Shown: positions 36,201 to 59,440 of the stretch, piece by piece
Layout of the letters: every line of letters starts with the position of its first letter
How positions within the stretch are numbered: the stretch's first letter is position 1
NCBI GenBank assembly: GCA_963691705.1
Contig: OY829546.1
Span: forward strand, 10,116,001-10,180,000
From: Viola odorata
Taxonomy: Eukaryota > Streptophyta > Magnoliopsida > Malpighiales > Violaceae
Reading direction: 5' to 3'
Length of the DNA stretch: 64,000 nt
Translations under genes and position numbers: made by a program
Notes under the pieces: model-generated
What the model was told of the DNA's origin: nothing
The model's input: the letters and a program-made list of their open reading frames with translations, nothing else
Database searches by the model: none

Positions 36201-37037
36201 CTGTATAATAGAAAGACTGCATCTTGCATTTTTGGGTCTTGCATGCGTTGGACTCATGGTTTACCTTAGCTGTGTGATAGCCTTTGTTGGAAGGATGCTG
36301 ATTGCTTTTGGCCATTGCTTTTAGCAAACACCAAATCAGTGATAGTAGCCTGTCCTCTCTTTAGTAATTTATAGGCTCCACATTTCCTGTCCATCTATAC
36401 ACTTGGTCCTGAGTTGTACGGGAGTGGCACTTGATAACATCACTTGAGCTACTACTGCTCATTGGCGTATATATTTTGGTCAAGATTGCATATGAATGAA
36501 AATATAAAGCTTACTTTCTAGAAGATGCACAGCGTTATTGATTGAATAACAGTATCATAGGTCAGCAATGTTAGTTATTTTATGAGATCTTAAAATGACA
36601 CTCTTACCAATAATTGCATGATATGCTTTTATCTCACTCTGCATTCTTGGCTGTTGCGGCATCTTACTCCGTGAATAGCTATCCAAGGCCCATAGGGTGT
36701 TTTCACATAAAATAAATCTCCAGTTAGTCTTTTGACAGATTCTATAAAGTTAAGCATCATATCGCAGTTTCTTACCTCTGGAAGTTGAAGAGATTACAAT
36801 TCTCTCTTGGGTGATACTTTCTTTTAAATGATACAGTTGTGTCGTGCAAACGCACTTTGAGCCTAAACTTTGTATTCATTACAGCCTCCAGAATACATGC
36901 CGGATAAGTTGACCGAGTTTTCAGCGTGGGTGGGAGGGGCCATACTTGCTAAAGTGGTCTTCCCCCAAAATCAGCACGTTACGAAGGGAGATTATGATGA
37001 AACAGGACCTTCTATCGTTCACCGCAAGTGCTTCTGA
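33298..37037 (+). CDS. ARP7: actin-related protein 7 (nuclear ARP7)
   Basis: Nuclear actin-related protein of plants, a component of SWI/SNF-type chromatin remodelling complexes and needed for embryogenesis and organ development in Arabidopsis. Seven exons: 33298-33375, 33543-33776, 33878-34019, 34243-34487, 34739-34922, 36018-36085, 36885-37037. They join in phase to 367 aa (Arabidopsis about 363). The actin fold is evident: the nucleotide loop [12 protein letters not shown] at 5-16, [38 protein letters not shown], the second phosphate loop [16 protein letters not shown], and [14 protein letters not shown]. The C-terminus ends HRKCF, a typical actin ending. Intron 5 (34923-36017) is the longest and holds nothing recognisable. 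The ATG at 33298 gives [10 protein letters not shown], as in known ARP7. Confidence 0.96.
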
Positions 37038-38290
37038 CCCTTTCTGTAAACTTATTAGAGGTGTAGTCAGTTCCTTGTATTATATAGCAGACAGCTGATT
37101 ATTAGCTTGGCTGAATTGCCAGCTTCAAGAGACAAACAAGATGTTGTAATGGTGGCCAGATGAGTTAGCTTCTTCCTGGCATGGAATGGATTTTTTTATC
37201 ATGATTCACAGGCATCTCCTTTACCATGCCGGTGCATGCTGTCTTGTCTTTTTATTACCATGGAATTCTCATAGTGCAGTTTTTACCCTATAATTTTTAC
37301 ACCACTCAAAATCATTTTATTACCATGCGTGGCATGTTTTTTTGCGTCGTGAAAGACATTAAAAAAGGAAAACCGGAATGCATCGCCGGCGTCAACTCCA
37401 CCGGCAACGCTACTCATACCTCTTCACCACCATCAACTCCGTATGCAAAGTGGCGATGCTGAACAGGGTGCCTTCCAATTTATAGTTGTCATTCAAGTAG
37501 AAGGGTAGCAAAATCCTTGAAGAAAATCCAGTTGTCATTCACAAACAACGATAAACCTCACTCGCCGTGCAAATGCACCTCCGTGAGATCTGCGCGATTA
37601 TGGAGGACCACAGGCTCCGTGGATGGCCTTTCGCTGAGAGTATTGGTGCGGATCACAACCTCTGCATCTTCCACCTCTAGTGTGATAGCTTGGACGAGAA
37701 GTAGCAGCCAGCATCGTGGCCGAAGATAGGGATGGAAGCCGTGGACTCATCGTCAGCAGCTGAGAATGGAGGGAGAATAGGGAGCTGCGGAGAGGAATTA
37801 GTGGTCGGAGAAGATAGAAGCATGAGTGGCGTTACCAGTGGTCTGTGGAGTTGACAGGCAACAAAGCTTTCTGCTCTGGTGATTTAAAAATTATTTTCCC
37901 TCATTCAACTACTGAAAAAAGGTAAAATGAATATTTGGAGATTTGGAGCAAACACAGTAACTACAGGGGAAAATCACAAGGGTTGATTAGGGTTTAGCCA
38001 AACAAGAAGAATATAATGTCATCAATTTATTTATTTCCCATCCAATCACTTTCACTTTTCTTGCTGTGTAAGTTGAAAAGGTTAAAGCAATAAGAGTAAT
38101 GATACGGAAAAAATGAATACAATAATACAGGATAACAAAATTTCATAGAAAGAAAAAGGATGCTTGGAATTTCAAGTCGAGGAAAAAAACTGAGACTCGG
38201 AGTTATTTCTTAGAACTGGTATATAGTTTTGAGTCTTAAGACTGTCAAAATTGTTTCATAGCAACGGGCATCAGAAAACAAAAACCTTCT
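37038..38290. other. intergenic between convergent ARP7 and ABC1 kinase; unexplained segment
   Basis: The ARP7 3' UTR is followed by a segment at about 37360-37870 that is clearly less A+T-rich than its flanks, with exon-like composition on both strands. No frame stays open past about 80 codons and I recognise no protein. It may be a decayed gene or TE fragment. From 37870 to 38290 the sequence is A+T-rich 3' flank of the kinase gene. Confidence 0.5.
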
Positions 38291-41286
38291 TTACGGGGCC
38301 ATCAGCCCGTCGATTGTGTCGGAAAGAGACTTTGCCCAGTCGGCTTGAAGAAGAAGTGTTTGCAATGTTTGCATCACATCATATCTTGGATCTAGCTTCC
38401 GCTGCCAGCCCTGCGTATTTTGAAAACCAGCAAAGATGAGTGACGGTTCAATTTCTACAGAGCAATAGCAAAATCTCATACTTGAACAGTGATTTTCAGA
38501 AAAGAGGACTGCAGCTATGAATTAAGGATCAATAATTAAGATCTTAATCTCAAACTCTATATGCCAAAATTCCCAAATAACACAATGTCGCTCCAATTCA
38601 CTTGCAGAGTTTCTCCCTGCTGTTTAAGATCACTTAGCATCTATACCAGACTTTCCATTTCTTTTATTTAACATAACAAGCATGCATATGTTCACAACTT
38701 CACCAAGCCATCTACTAAAGAAGCACAAAACCTAGGGCAAAAGGCTAACTTCAGTCCAAATGGTTATGAGTGGTGTGACCTTGTGCAAAAACATCAAGTA
38801 GCATGAGAACGAAATTACCTCAAGAACCAAAGTTGTAACTATGACGGTGCAAACGTTGCCATCAATGTTCACTCTATGGCGCCGGACTTTTTCTAGTAAT
38901 TGCTCCATGCACTCAGCAGGATGAATTAGATCTCCTTCTGGCGTTCCCCAAAAAGTGAATGACTCCTCACATTCCTGTTATAAAATAACGTTAGAAATAG
39001 TTGGTATAAGTTTTATAGTGAAGACTTTGATATTTGCCAAAGCTCAAATTATTCAAATGCGATGACGCTATCGAGGAACATATTATACGAATTCTATTAT
39101 AAAATAAAATAAAAAATAGATAAAAAGAACTCCTGTGCGAATCATTTTTTCTTTAACTAAAAAAAATGAAATACATGAAAATAAGCCACATTAAATCCAT
39201 CCCCAAGAGTAGAAAGAATACTCTGGCAGCAAGCATTGAAATAAAAGTAAACTACACGTTATCTTCCACATTGCCAGCACCAAGAAAACCCATATAAAGA
39301 TCTACCTTCTAGACAGAGAAGAACCTCATTGCATCAGAAGTTATTCACTGCAAAGAAGCCTCACCTCAATAAAAGCCTCTGGATTTGGGCAGCTTTGTCG
39401 CTTTGCTAGGTTTAGTGTGCATTGGGCTGCAGTACGGCCATCTCGACGGGCAACAGCCTTAAAAAATTCAACTAAATTTACTCGATCACTCTTTGAAAGT
39501 TCAGCAGTCATGCCTACATCAATAAAAATGACATGAGGCTTTGATTTCTTTGATTTCAAGAGCCCTTTTCGAGAAGATTTGTTCTGAGGAACCCGCACCA
39601 GGATATTGCCAGGATGCATGTCTGCATGAATAAAATTGTCCACCTAAAAGAAGAGTAGACCAGTTTATTGACTGGAAAAATGCTAAACTATGCTCAACTT
39701 CGTATTCATAAGTGACAATAAATTGATAAACTACAAAAAATTTACCAAAAGCATTTTCAAAAGTGCATGAGTCCCAATATGAGCAAGTGCAGCTTTTGTA
39801 CGATCATGCCCTCCAAGTTCATCATCTAGGTAGTGAGAAACACTATCCCCTTGCTCATAAGTTTCCACCAAAACAGCAGGATGCACAAGTGGATACATGG
39901 GTTTAGGAAAAGAAACATCCTTCCAACTTCTGAAATTATATATGAAGCGGCTTAAATGTGCAGCTTCCCTTGCAAGGTCAACTTGAGACATCATGAAAAC
40001 AGCAAATTGTTGTACACTCTCATCCAGTCTCAACCAATTCAAGGCTGGAATGTACGTTGATATCTTTGCAGCAAAGTTGATTATAGCAAAATCCCTTCTG
40101 ATTGATTCTCCAACACCAGGATGCCTGACCTTTACAGCAACTACCATAGGCTTTGCTTGTTTTTTACCAGGATAACGAAATCTCAAAGTGGCCCGATGAA
40201 CTTGAGCAATGCTGCCAGATGCTACAGGCACCTCTTCGAAACCTTCAAAAATTTCAGAGATCTTCCTGCCAAATGCTTTTTCAATTGATTTTCTTGTGTA
40301 GGCAAAGCTATGTTCAGGAGCTTTGCTGTGAAGCTCTGAAAGCTTCGTGCATAAATCCTTGGGGAATAGATCTGGCCGTGTAGCAGCCCATTGACCCCAT
40401 TTTATGAATGCTGGGCCCGCTTTTTCCAATGTGCGGTGAACAACATGAAGCCAAAGTTTCCTGAACTCTGGTCCACAACTATCCGCAAAAGGGGCCATCA
40501 TTATGCTTGGTGAAAACAAAATCACCAGATATAGTGCTCTCACCATAATAATAAAACATTCTACGACAGAAGAAACTACACTGGTCATATAAGCCCGCCC
40601 ATCTCGCGCACGAGAGTACAAAGCATTTTGTGACAGATAATGATCCGTTTCGACAAATGGTCTCTGTGCCCATGCCACCTGTCCACCGGCAAGAGCAAGG
40701 GCACCAGGAACCACCCAATATGAACGTGTCAAAGCCAAGCTCACAGCTTGAGCAAGCCTGCTTATACTCCCACTGGAATAGCCATTTCTACAAAGTCTTT
40801 TCCAAGCATGCTGAGCACGGTTTGCTACCCTATCAGTATTAGAAGCACAGTAATTCCTCCTAAAATATTTCCTAAACAACTGCTCCTTAGCATTGTATAA
40901 GGAAAAAGATGAACATCCTTTATTAATAGGGAACCTGTGACTGGCATAAAGTCTATATTGCCCTAAACTCAATCCAACATTAACAACCGTCCCATACTTT
41001 CTCAATTCCAAGCTGATATCTGTTTGTCTACTATTAAAAATGGACTGTCGAAATCTCCGCAAACACCCAGGTTTCAAAACTCTGCAACCGCATATAAGAA
41101 ATGACATAAATTGCTAAACATAAAAGAATTGTATTGTAAGGATATGCACTTTGTAACCCAATAATGTTGGAAGGTAAGATTTTTCATCAATTTCCTACTC
41201 CTTTAAGCTGATCAAAAGGCATAAGCCTCAATAAAGCTGGGAAAATTAAGATAAAGAAGAAAATGGGCGGTGGCAGACCTGAACAT
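38291..41286 (-). CDS. ABC1/aarF-domain (ADCK2-like) atypical kinase, probably mitochondrial
   Basis: Atypical protein-kinase-like protein of the UbiB/ABC1K family; organellar members act in prenyl-quinone (ubiquinone) metabolism. Exons: 41279-41286, 39746-41081, 39365-39643, 38819-38974, 38291-38410, giving 632 aa. The first coding exon carries only MF plus two bases of the next codon. Phase requires this, and the resulting Arg-rich start (MFRVLKPGCLRRFRQSIFNS) suits a mitochondrial presequence. Family motifs: KWGQ (the KxGQ motif) at about 230-233, the Ala/Ser loop VASGSIAQVHRA at about 289-300, the VAVKV lysine at about 320, HADMHPGN at 454-461 and the FIDVG aspartate near 490. The KWGQWAATRPDLFP wording resembles the ADCK2-like branch. 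Two site II motifs lie about 300 bases upstream. The tiny first exon is the least certain part. Confidence 0.88.
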
Positions 41287-41584
41287 GGTGATCGGGCTAA
41301 CTTGCGCAGGGGGTGAAGAATAGTTGATGCTGGCCTCTTTAATAGCTTTCCGACGCCAACTTCACAATTCATCTCCCGGCAACAAAACATGCCGCTTCTC
41401 TTCAATGCATGCGATCAAACAAAACCAAGAAGAAATCAGAAAAATTGGCATAAAAGGATTTTGTGGTGTGGTGAAAAAATAGCGCCTGAATAGGAAGAAG
41501 AAGAGAAGAAGGCAAGGCGGTTAGGTGATTTTAGGGCTTTAGGGCTTTTTGGTTTTATCGATTAGGGATGCAGTACAACTGACT

Positions 41585-41607
41585 TGGGCCTTAACTTGAA
41601 ATGGGCT
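41585..41607. promoter_or_regulatory. site II element pair upstream of the ABC1 kinase
   Basis: TGGGCC at 41585-41590 and TGGGCT at 41602-41607, about 300-320 bases upstream of the minus-strand start at 41286. Paired site II motifs are common in plant genes for mitochondrial proteins. Function is inferred. Confidence 0.45.
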
Positions 41608-42039
41608 ACATGACTTATGATATGATTCCAGTGTTTTTTATATATATTTAATGAAATTTTGCTTGCATGTAAAACAGGAAATAAAAATTACCAATTTAAA
41701 AACATAAACATAACATATCAAATAAAGTATTATTTTATTACATAATTTTGGCAAAAGTATTTATAAAGTGCATATGCTTTATTTGGGGAAGTTATGAGTT
41801 CTTAAATGGAATATATAAAGTGCATAAGCTTCATGTCTCGAAGTTATGAGTTTAAATCAGAAAAAAGATTATAAATTAAGTGTAAAATATTAATAAAGTG
41901 TATATTTATTATGTCTCGGAAGTCATTGGAAATTCATAATTAAGGTGGATAAAAAAGATAGTCTATGTATAATATTGGTAAGGTACACGTCTCATCTCTT
42001 GAAGTTCATAGATGAAGTGAAGCTAGAATCGAATTCATG

Positions 42040-42400
42040 ATTCGTTGAGTTCGATTGCCCTTAAGGTTGATAATGTTGCCCCAATGACAAAGAATGTAAT
42101 GGATGATATGGATATTGCATCTGAGAAATCCAAAGCTGTTTATAAGCAGTCAAAGGAAATTGCAAGAACAAGAATGGGAAGTGAGAATGAATGAGAATTT
42201 GAAGGAAGGAATGACAATGATCAAAGATGCTTATGACAAATCTTGGCCAACAAGTGAACAATTCGAGGAATGAGACTGCAAAAATAAATTAGAGAACGAA
42301 ATCGGCAAAGTTGGAGATGCAGACTTTGCAGAATCCAGCTGATGATATTGAGAATATGGCAGGAAAATCCTTAGGTAAGGAACAACAACAACAACAACAA
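42040..42400 (+). pseudogene. decayed LEA-like reading frame
   Basis: The plus strand shows coherent peptide blocks separated by frame changes and stops. First come VDNVAPMTKNVMDDMDIA and SEKSKAVYKQSKEIA. In a shifted frame NENLKEGMTMIKDAYDK follows, then NETAKIN, one stop, and RTKSAKLEMQTLQNPADDIE with NMAGKSLGKEQ. The Lys/Ala/Asp/Glu-rich heptad-like wording is reminiscent of late-embryogenesis-abundant or similar helical proteins, but I cannot name the parent. At least two frame shifts and one stop are needed to read through. No introns are apparent, so a processed copy is possible. Confidence 0.4.
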
Positions 42401-43225
42401 CGTCTAGATGGACAATCAACCGAGCTTAAGGGACAGCAACTCCTAAACTGAAATTCAATCAGGAGTGCTGGACGAAACCCTATTCGCAGAAATGCATATG
42501 CAGGAGTACTCTGCAGAAAACAGTTCATTAGCTATAAGCAATAAGAAATGTAAAGAGCAGCAATAGTTGTTATTTCCATTCAAAGGTGGGAACTTTGCCA
42601 TTATCTTCTGTATCTAATGATCCATAGTTTCCCATTTACAACTTACAAGTTACAACTATAAATAGTTCAGCCCTTTGTCCTCCAATTAGAGGGCTGTCAC
42701 TCACAGCAATCAGCAGCTTCGAAAATTGACAAAAGAAAAACTACCCAAGACAGGTCTAGAAGATCCTGTCGTTGAAAGCTAGCCATGATTGCTACCTATC
42801 AATTTTATCTTGTATATGGCAAAAATACCTATCTTGTGCCTGCACCGTCAGTCAGCATAAGAAGTTTCACGACCAGGAAACGAGGCGATCTTTCGTGCCA
42901 ACCTATCACCATTTCAGGAGCATCTAAGAGCAGAAAATGATTACTAGGAAGGGCATGTATATGCACTCCAGCAAGCCAAAGGAAAAAGCATCGCTATGCT
43001 GCAGCAACAGCTCTGATCCATACAGAATAGATCCCATAATCTTTCACCCTGTATTCACACCGAGGAAACAAAAATCAACAAACAGGTTCAAATCGCGATG
43101 GAATCATTAATGATGTCACTGAAACTCATCTACCAGCCATGGAAGTTATCACGCAAAAAACATCCACATGCACACAGGTATTACACAAACACTAAAGGAA
43201 GAAACTAATCTTAATAAATAGAAAC

Positions 43226-46200
43226 TTACAAGTGCATATCACCAGAGTCGATTTCAGAGAAAAGGTTAAGGTAAAAACGGAAGCCATCAGGGCTTACATC
43301 TCTGCACAGTAATCCTGCAATGATTGTCAATGATAGTGTTAGACACCAGCCATTTCATTTACACTTGAAAATAAAACTGCATAAAATGACACCTTTGCTC
43401 TCAGCAGTTAGAAGATGCTCCTTCGCCATAGCTGGGGCAATGCCCAATGTCCTTGCAGCATCACTAGCACTCACACCTGCTTTGAGGGAATCAGGCCTCA
43501 TTGCAAGTGTTTTAATTCGAGTGAGAACCTAATTCATTGAACAAGTCAGATATCCATCATTTAGCAGTAAAATTAAGTCAAACTGCATGCATCATGGCAG
43601 CTAGGCCCCCCTCCACCATCCAATATATTCCTCGCCTTTGTTCACTAGATTGCAAGAGTCCTAGATTATAAGAAAAAAACTGTTTTTCCCTTTAAACTCG
43701 TTTTCCCTATGATCACCGGCTGCTGATTGTTTTCTAAAAGCCTAGAACTTTTTTTTTGGGTCAAATGATAACAGCCTAAAACATTCTAATTTATACAAGA
43801 GTACAGATTCTGATATTAATTATGGAGTGAATTTTGGGTGCTTTGTATCTTCACTCACCCTTGTGGAAACAAACTGTAACTAATTTAGCATGTGCGGCTA
43901 CTGGAAAGCATAGTTGGTGAACCACAACAATTATCAACCTGAATGTGTAAATTTCAAATCATAGGGAGATCAGTTTGGTTGTTAGTTTCAAGTAGACAAA
44001 TACTTGGTTAGCCTAAAAAATATTTGAACCTATAGAACAAAATTCCCAACCTAGTCCTAGAGTTACACAACTGAAGTATGTATTCTGAGAATTTCTTACT
44101 ATTGTTCACTCCAACTATATGCCACTTTGACTTCTCTTTTCACCCCTTAAAATCCTAAGGACTGGTTATTTGTATCATCCAATGATAGTTGCATGTGTTC
44201 ACTTGAGATAATTCTTGTCAAAAGCATTTCAAGAAATTATGGGACTAGCAACATGAAAAAAAAATGATGAATGCAACTACCATACTGGACCTTGAGGTCA
44301 TTTCACATCATAAATATAGTATCATACATTCAGTACATGGAAGTAAAAAAGGGTACCTCGTCATCGCTGTGGCATTTATTCTGGATGACCATAACTCCAC
44401 TGTCAAATTTCCGAAGCATAACTGGCCTGTCAAATACAGTATGATCTCGTAAATGACATAAAACGGGTGGAGATGACTTACAGGTGCATAAGTATTCAAA
44501 TAAACTATATCCATATTTGAATCTTAACAAATAGCTATAATACCCCATAACATGAATATAGAATCATACACATCAAACTTCACCCAAAGTGAACATGCTT
44601 GCAACAGGTCCTCCGGTGAGATGAGTTCTGTACAAGAAAATACGGAGAGTTCAAGGAGCATTAATTATATATGCATATTCATACATATTAGAGCTTGCCA
44701 AATACTCAAATTTACAAAGGGGGTCAATAAAAAAGAATTATCATAAAATCAAATAAAACCTGTGCCCCGAGCACGATTGAAGAGACAATAGATATCTATT
44801 AGGTTCATCATTCCTCCAGATCTCTCCAAGGGAATTCTGACAAAGTCTGCTAACTGTCAGCAGGGAAACATCAAAGTTATCTTTCAATAAAGAAATGATG
44901 AATCAAAAGAGAACTACTTTTGCATCAAACATGTACCAAGGCAGAGCAGAAAATGATATTACGATTTAAAACCATCAAAACTACTATAAAGAAGCTGGAG
45001 ATGCGAAACTACAGATACAGACATAAAAAGGTAGTACTTTATAATAAAGAAACATCACTGAAGGCAGACAGTCCTACTATTGGATACTCATTACATATAT
45101 GGCCACCTGCACAAGATTGGAAATCATCCTAAGGCATCCTAAGGCAAGTAGCTTGTTAACGCAAAGTAGTAGGAGAAAAACCCATCGACTCCTGCTAAAT
45201 TAGGACTTCACATGGAACAACCATAATACTTTATTCAATACCATAAAGGAATAAGTAACACTCAAACTACTGCATATTGCAAGAGATGGAACCTTGTGCT
45301 AGACAATTAGAGAGAAGCAACAGCAGTGAGAAAGCATTCTATTGCTTTACTGCTAACAGTCAGAAGTTAAAAAGTCGGTCCCATCTCCCGTTACCCCCCA
45401 TGATCACATATCTTGAAAAAGTCACCCCTCATAAGAGAATGAGATAACATCACCAACCATTTTGCTATCCACTAGCCACAATATCATAGAAAGTCTCTTA
45501 CAGAATACACCCCACCCCCCAACAAAGATGATTAATCTCATCAAGTAGAACATGAAGAATACAGAGCATAGTAGAAAATTTCCTTGGTGAACTTAAGGTT
45601 CAAGCTCCAGCAACCATCCCTGTATCCTATACATCTAGGACACCCACTCCAAATGCCCTTTGGTTCTGGCCCTGCCCACAGTTATTTCTTCCATTAAAGA
45701 TGTCTAACTGGGATATGGCATGCAGTATGATAAGGAACCTATTTTACAATCCCCATCAGGAACTTTGAGAGCTAAAAGAATCAATTAGCATTTTGATCCA
45801 CTAGAAGCTGCCTGATATGCAGAAGTAAAAGAAACCAATTTGGTCTTGGAAAGAAGTAAAAGAAACAAGCAGTCATTATTTTTCTTCAGGATCTTGGAGT
45901 TACATATCCTATTCCAGAAGTTACTCACAGACGCTCACTTTCAAGCTGGAGACTATAGCCCAATAATATTCAAGCAAATTTTGTACCACCTAACAAAAAC
46001 TCATGAAGTGAGGGCATTTAGGAGATAAGGCTAGTATGGCCAAACAGTACAACAAAACTGCACCATAAACAAACTCCATTTTTATTTACAATGCAAAGCA
46101 GTATAACTCATTCAACAACTTCATACTGCACTGCCACTGGATACAGCCAAGGAGTTCTAAACAAATAACTAAGAAGATACGTTGAATCAAATATAACCTT

Positions 46201-47740
46201 CACCATAAAGTCCAAAAATTTGCAGTATTTCAGCAAGAACTCCTTGGCTAATACAATAACACTGAGAGGAATAATAAGATGGTAATATCAAATTATTAAC
46301 ACAGAAAGGCAAAAAAATAAAACCTGACGTGATAACTGTTGGTGATAGAGTGCACCAGCGGACTCTTTTGTAACAGGGGATATGATACCAACACTCAACA
46401 GCAATTCTTGCATCTCTTCTTTGGAACCCATTTCTTCATCATTTGCAGAGCCACTTTGAGAGGCTCCCCCAGACAAAAGCTTTTGCCTCATTTTCTCTGC
46501 CAGCACCACCATCTCTTTCGCCTTACTCTAAAATTTAAGAAAGAAACAATTGTAGAATTGAATCTGGCTGTATGATCAATTTAGGTGAAACCCATATATT
46601 AATTTCCTACTGCAATTAAGCTTGGACTATAGTAATTGTACTTGACCAAATTGATTTTGTAACTTGATTAACATAAGGGTTTCTATTACTATCCATTCTC
46701 TGAAGCCTCTCCAAGTCCATCAGACCAAACAGGAACATACAGCATAAGAGCTCCAGACGACCATGACTAAGTTACAAACTCTTAAAGAGCTAAACCTAAA
46801 CTTTCTAGCAAATGATGAAAAAGAAACATAATCTAAGCACAAGCCTCCATCCTTTTAAACAAATTCCTAGCAACCACAAATTCTATATTTCTATTTAAAC
46901 AAGTGCAGGAACCAAACCGCATTACATCACAACATTGCAGAATTTAAATGAAAAACCAAAATTTTATCTTGCTGTTTCTACAACTTATCAACCTTAAGAA
47001 CCCCATTTATAGTTCAGTAATGTTTGCTTCCTACATTTATGAATACTATTTTCAAACCACACCGCAGGTGCACATTCAAATGAAGGAAAAACAAGACTGG
47101 ACAGTAGTAATGTTACCATGAGAGCATTCAAGTCCCGAAAAGCATCCTCAAGACTCTTATCCGTACTTTCCCACATTTCCTGCTCTTTCCGCAATATCCC
47201 CGCCAGGCCCACCATCCTCACCGTCCCATCACTTGAATATAAGCCACCAACTGATTTGGAATCAGACCCAGAACCAGAAGCTGAAGTCAAAACCGACACA
47301 GTACCTGACTCGCCACTTTCATCCCCTTCCCAAGCCTTCCCTCTCCAACTCTCTCCAAATTTCGCCAGAAACCCATCAAAATCTCCTTTCCCTCTGAACA
47401 CCACAGTGACGACCACACTCTTTGAATGCATAGAGACTTGGAACCGGACCCGAGGCGAGTGGAACATGGATCTTTTACTGGAGAAGATGTGGGTGATGGT
47501 GCTAAGAGGAATGCAAATGGGGCTATCGGTGGAATTTGATGGGAGCCAAAGCAGACGGTGGGTTGTGAGGGTGAGGAGGCCTGATTTGAAGGGAGAAAAA
47601 CTTGGTGAAGGGTCATCGGATTCGAGGTCGACATTGGAAAGTAGCTGTTGCTCAACCTCGTTGGGTAAAAGGACTGGGCGGCCACTGCTGGTGACAGATG
47701 CTGGTGGAAAGAAATTGGTATTAGAGCTACTGCAGGCCAT
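43226..47740 (-). CDS. VPS36: ESCRT-II subunit VPS36 (GLUE domain)
   Basis: Component of ESCRT-II, which binds ubiquitinated cargo and lipids at endosomes and nucleates ESCRT-III for multivesicular body sorting. Seven exons: 47117-47740, 46324-46527, 44760-44853, 44570-44627, 44357-44426, 43393-43528, 43226-43314. They join in phase to 424 aa. Residues about 20-150 are the N-terminal GLUE (split PH-like) domain, with [29 protein letters not shown] and [15 protein letters not shown]. The EAP30/SNF8-like part follows, containing [40 protein letters not shown] and [20 protein letters not shown]. The C-terminus ends [23 protein letters not shown] 47740 (MACSSSN) is chosen; the frame continues upstream to 47824 without a better start. 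Intron 2 (44854-46323) is long and holds no other gene. Confidence 0.95.
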
Positions 47741-48999
47741 TGAAGAAAGACGATTACCGTCGCTCGCTTGTCGTTGTCTATGATGGTGGTGCCGTTTGAT
47801 CTGTTTATAGATTTTTTTTGTCATTAAGAATGTTTATAGCTTCGTACGCGAGTCAAAGTCTCGAAACATATTACGGAAAGTTTAGAGTTAGTATTGAGAA
47901 TAGAAAAAAATGTACGGAAAGAGTCAGCTCTGAGGATCCAACAATCCAAAAGCATGGCTACTCTCGTGATGCACCCAACACCCGACCACCCTCGACTCGC
48001 CTCCACTACAACTGCAACAGGCAGAGAAAGAAGATCGGTTTGCCGGTCCGTCCTTCGGCTCTTCCTCGCCCGGTATTCCTCCCAATCAATTCTAATTAAG
48101 TGTTTTTTTTTCTTTCTATGGATAAGGAACGATGATAGGATAAAAAATATAGGAAAGAAGAAGAATCGAAAAAGGGAAAGGAAGCCATTAGTTCTTGTTT
48201 GCTAGTATCTTATGGGAATTCATATTTGATCCAAGGGTGATAGCGTGTTCAAATGGTCACGAGAAGTTACTATTTTGATCGCGAAGTGGAAGTGGAGGTG
48301 TGGAATGCTCGAAGACCTGCCGATTTCTTGCGGCCATTTGCTCATGCACCATCCATGGATCTTATATGGATTACGGGGCTTAAACCAAGTGTATCGATGT
48401 TTACCCAATAACCAAAATTAGAGGTACCATTGATTTAGGTGGGATGAATGAGGTTTGTGTCTAGTTTTGGATTAAAACTAGGTCAGGAAAAAAATTATCA
48501 ACTTGTAAAAGTATTTTAAGATCAGGGACTAGTGATTACTAAGCTAAAAGAGTTAGGACTTTCTTCCCTCAGGAAACATTCCAAGATTTTGTTTACTTCT
48601 CCTCTGACTCATATCCAGGTCTTGTTTTTTTCTGTCAAGCAGCAGAGGCGACTTGCCTGATCTGTTTGTTTCTGTGCTCCATAGTCAAATTATACATTCC
48701 ATACTCCGATAAAGGTGGCAAAACGATACCCGACCCTTTTAAGACGGGTCAGATCTTTACCCGACTCGCACCTAATAAAACGGATTGGATCAAACGAATC
48801 AACCCATTAACTGACAGGTCGAAACGGATCGAGTCGATTTTGATCAATTTATTAAAAGTGTCACTGTAAATAGATTAGAAATGGTGCTTAGTTTGGGCCA
48901 ACTATCAAATACAACAAAAGGACTTCTAGCCAATGTATGAACCCACTGCCGATTTACAGGACATGTACAACCGAATCCAAAATATGACTAAGATGCCTC
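47741..48999. other. intergenic, VPS36 promoter and GYRA 3' flank
   Basis: The left part is VPS36 leader and promoter. A plus-strand open frame at about 47894-48205 is G+C-richer than its surroundings but has no recognisable product. A TE-like scrap lies at 48711-48866. From about 48880 the sequence is the 3' UTR and flank of GYRA. Confidence 0.5.
48711..48866. mobile_element. fragment of a dispersed repeat (hAT- or MITE-like)
   Basis: Starts aaaggtggcaaaacgatacc and continues with short alternating cgggt/acccg and gatcg words (tacccgac, gacgggtc, acccgac, ggatcga). This style is common to a family of dispersed plant repeats that begin with ggtggcaaaacg. The ends are not defined and no target duplication was found, so classification is tentative. 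Confidence 0.35.

Positions 49000-59440
<10,441 letters not shown>

Larger units (their letters stand above)
41287..43225. other. intergenic, ABC1 kinase 5' side to VPS36 3' side
   Basis: Contains the kinase promoter with site II motifs. At about 41765-41935 there are three degenerate units sharing aaagtg-ata and a following gaagttatgagtt or ggaagtcatt. A decayed LEA-like reading frame lies at 42040-42400 (listed separately). From about 42550 the sequence is VPS36 downstream flank, without other recognisable genes. Confidence 0.55.

Noticed and set aside
41187..41405. 72-codon frame starting at 41405 as the ABC1-kinase N-terminus
   Set aside because: Spliced at the gtctgcc donor it enters the next exon in the wrong phase and meets a stop (gag ttt tga).
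43075..43100. tRNA B-box-like ggttcaaatcg
   Set aside because: No matching A-box or cloverleaf arms could be traced around it.
47118..47783. 221-codon plus-strand frame opposite VPS36 exon 1
   Set aside because: Antisense shadow of the GLUE-domain exon, with no recognisable protein.
47894..48205. Plus-strand frame upstream of VPS36 as a gene
   Set aside because: About 100 codons, no recognisable domain, and located in the divergent promoter side. Composition alone is not enough.
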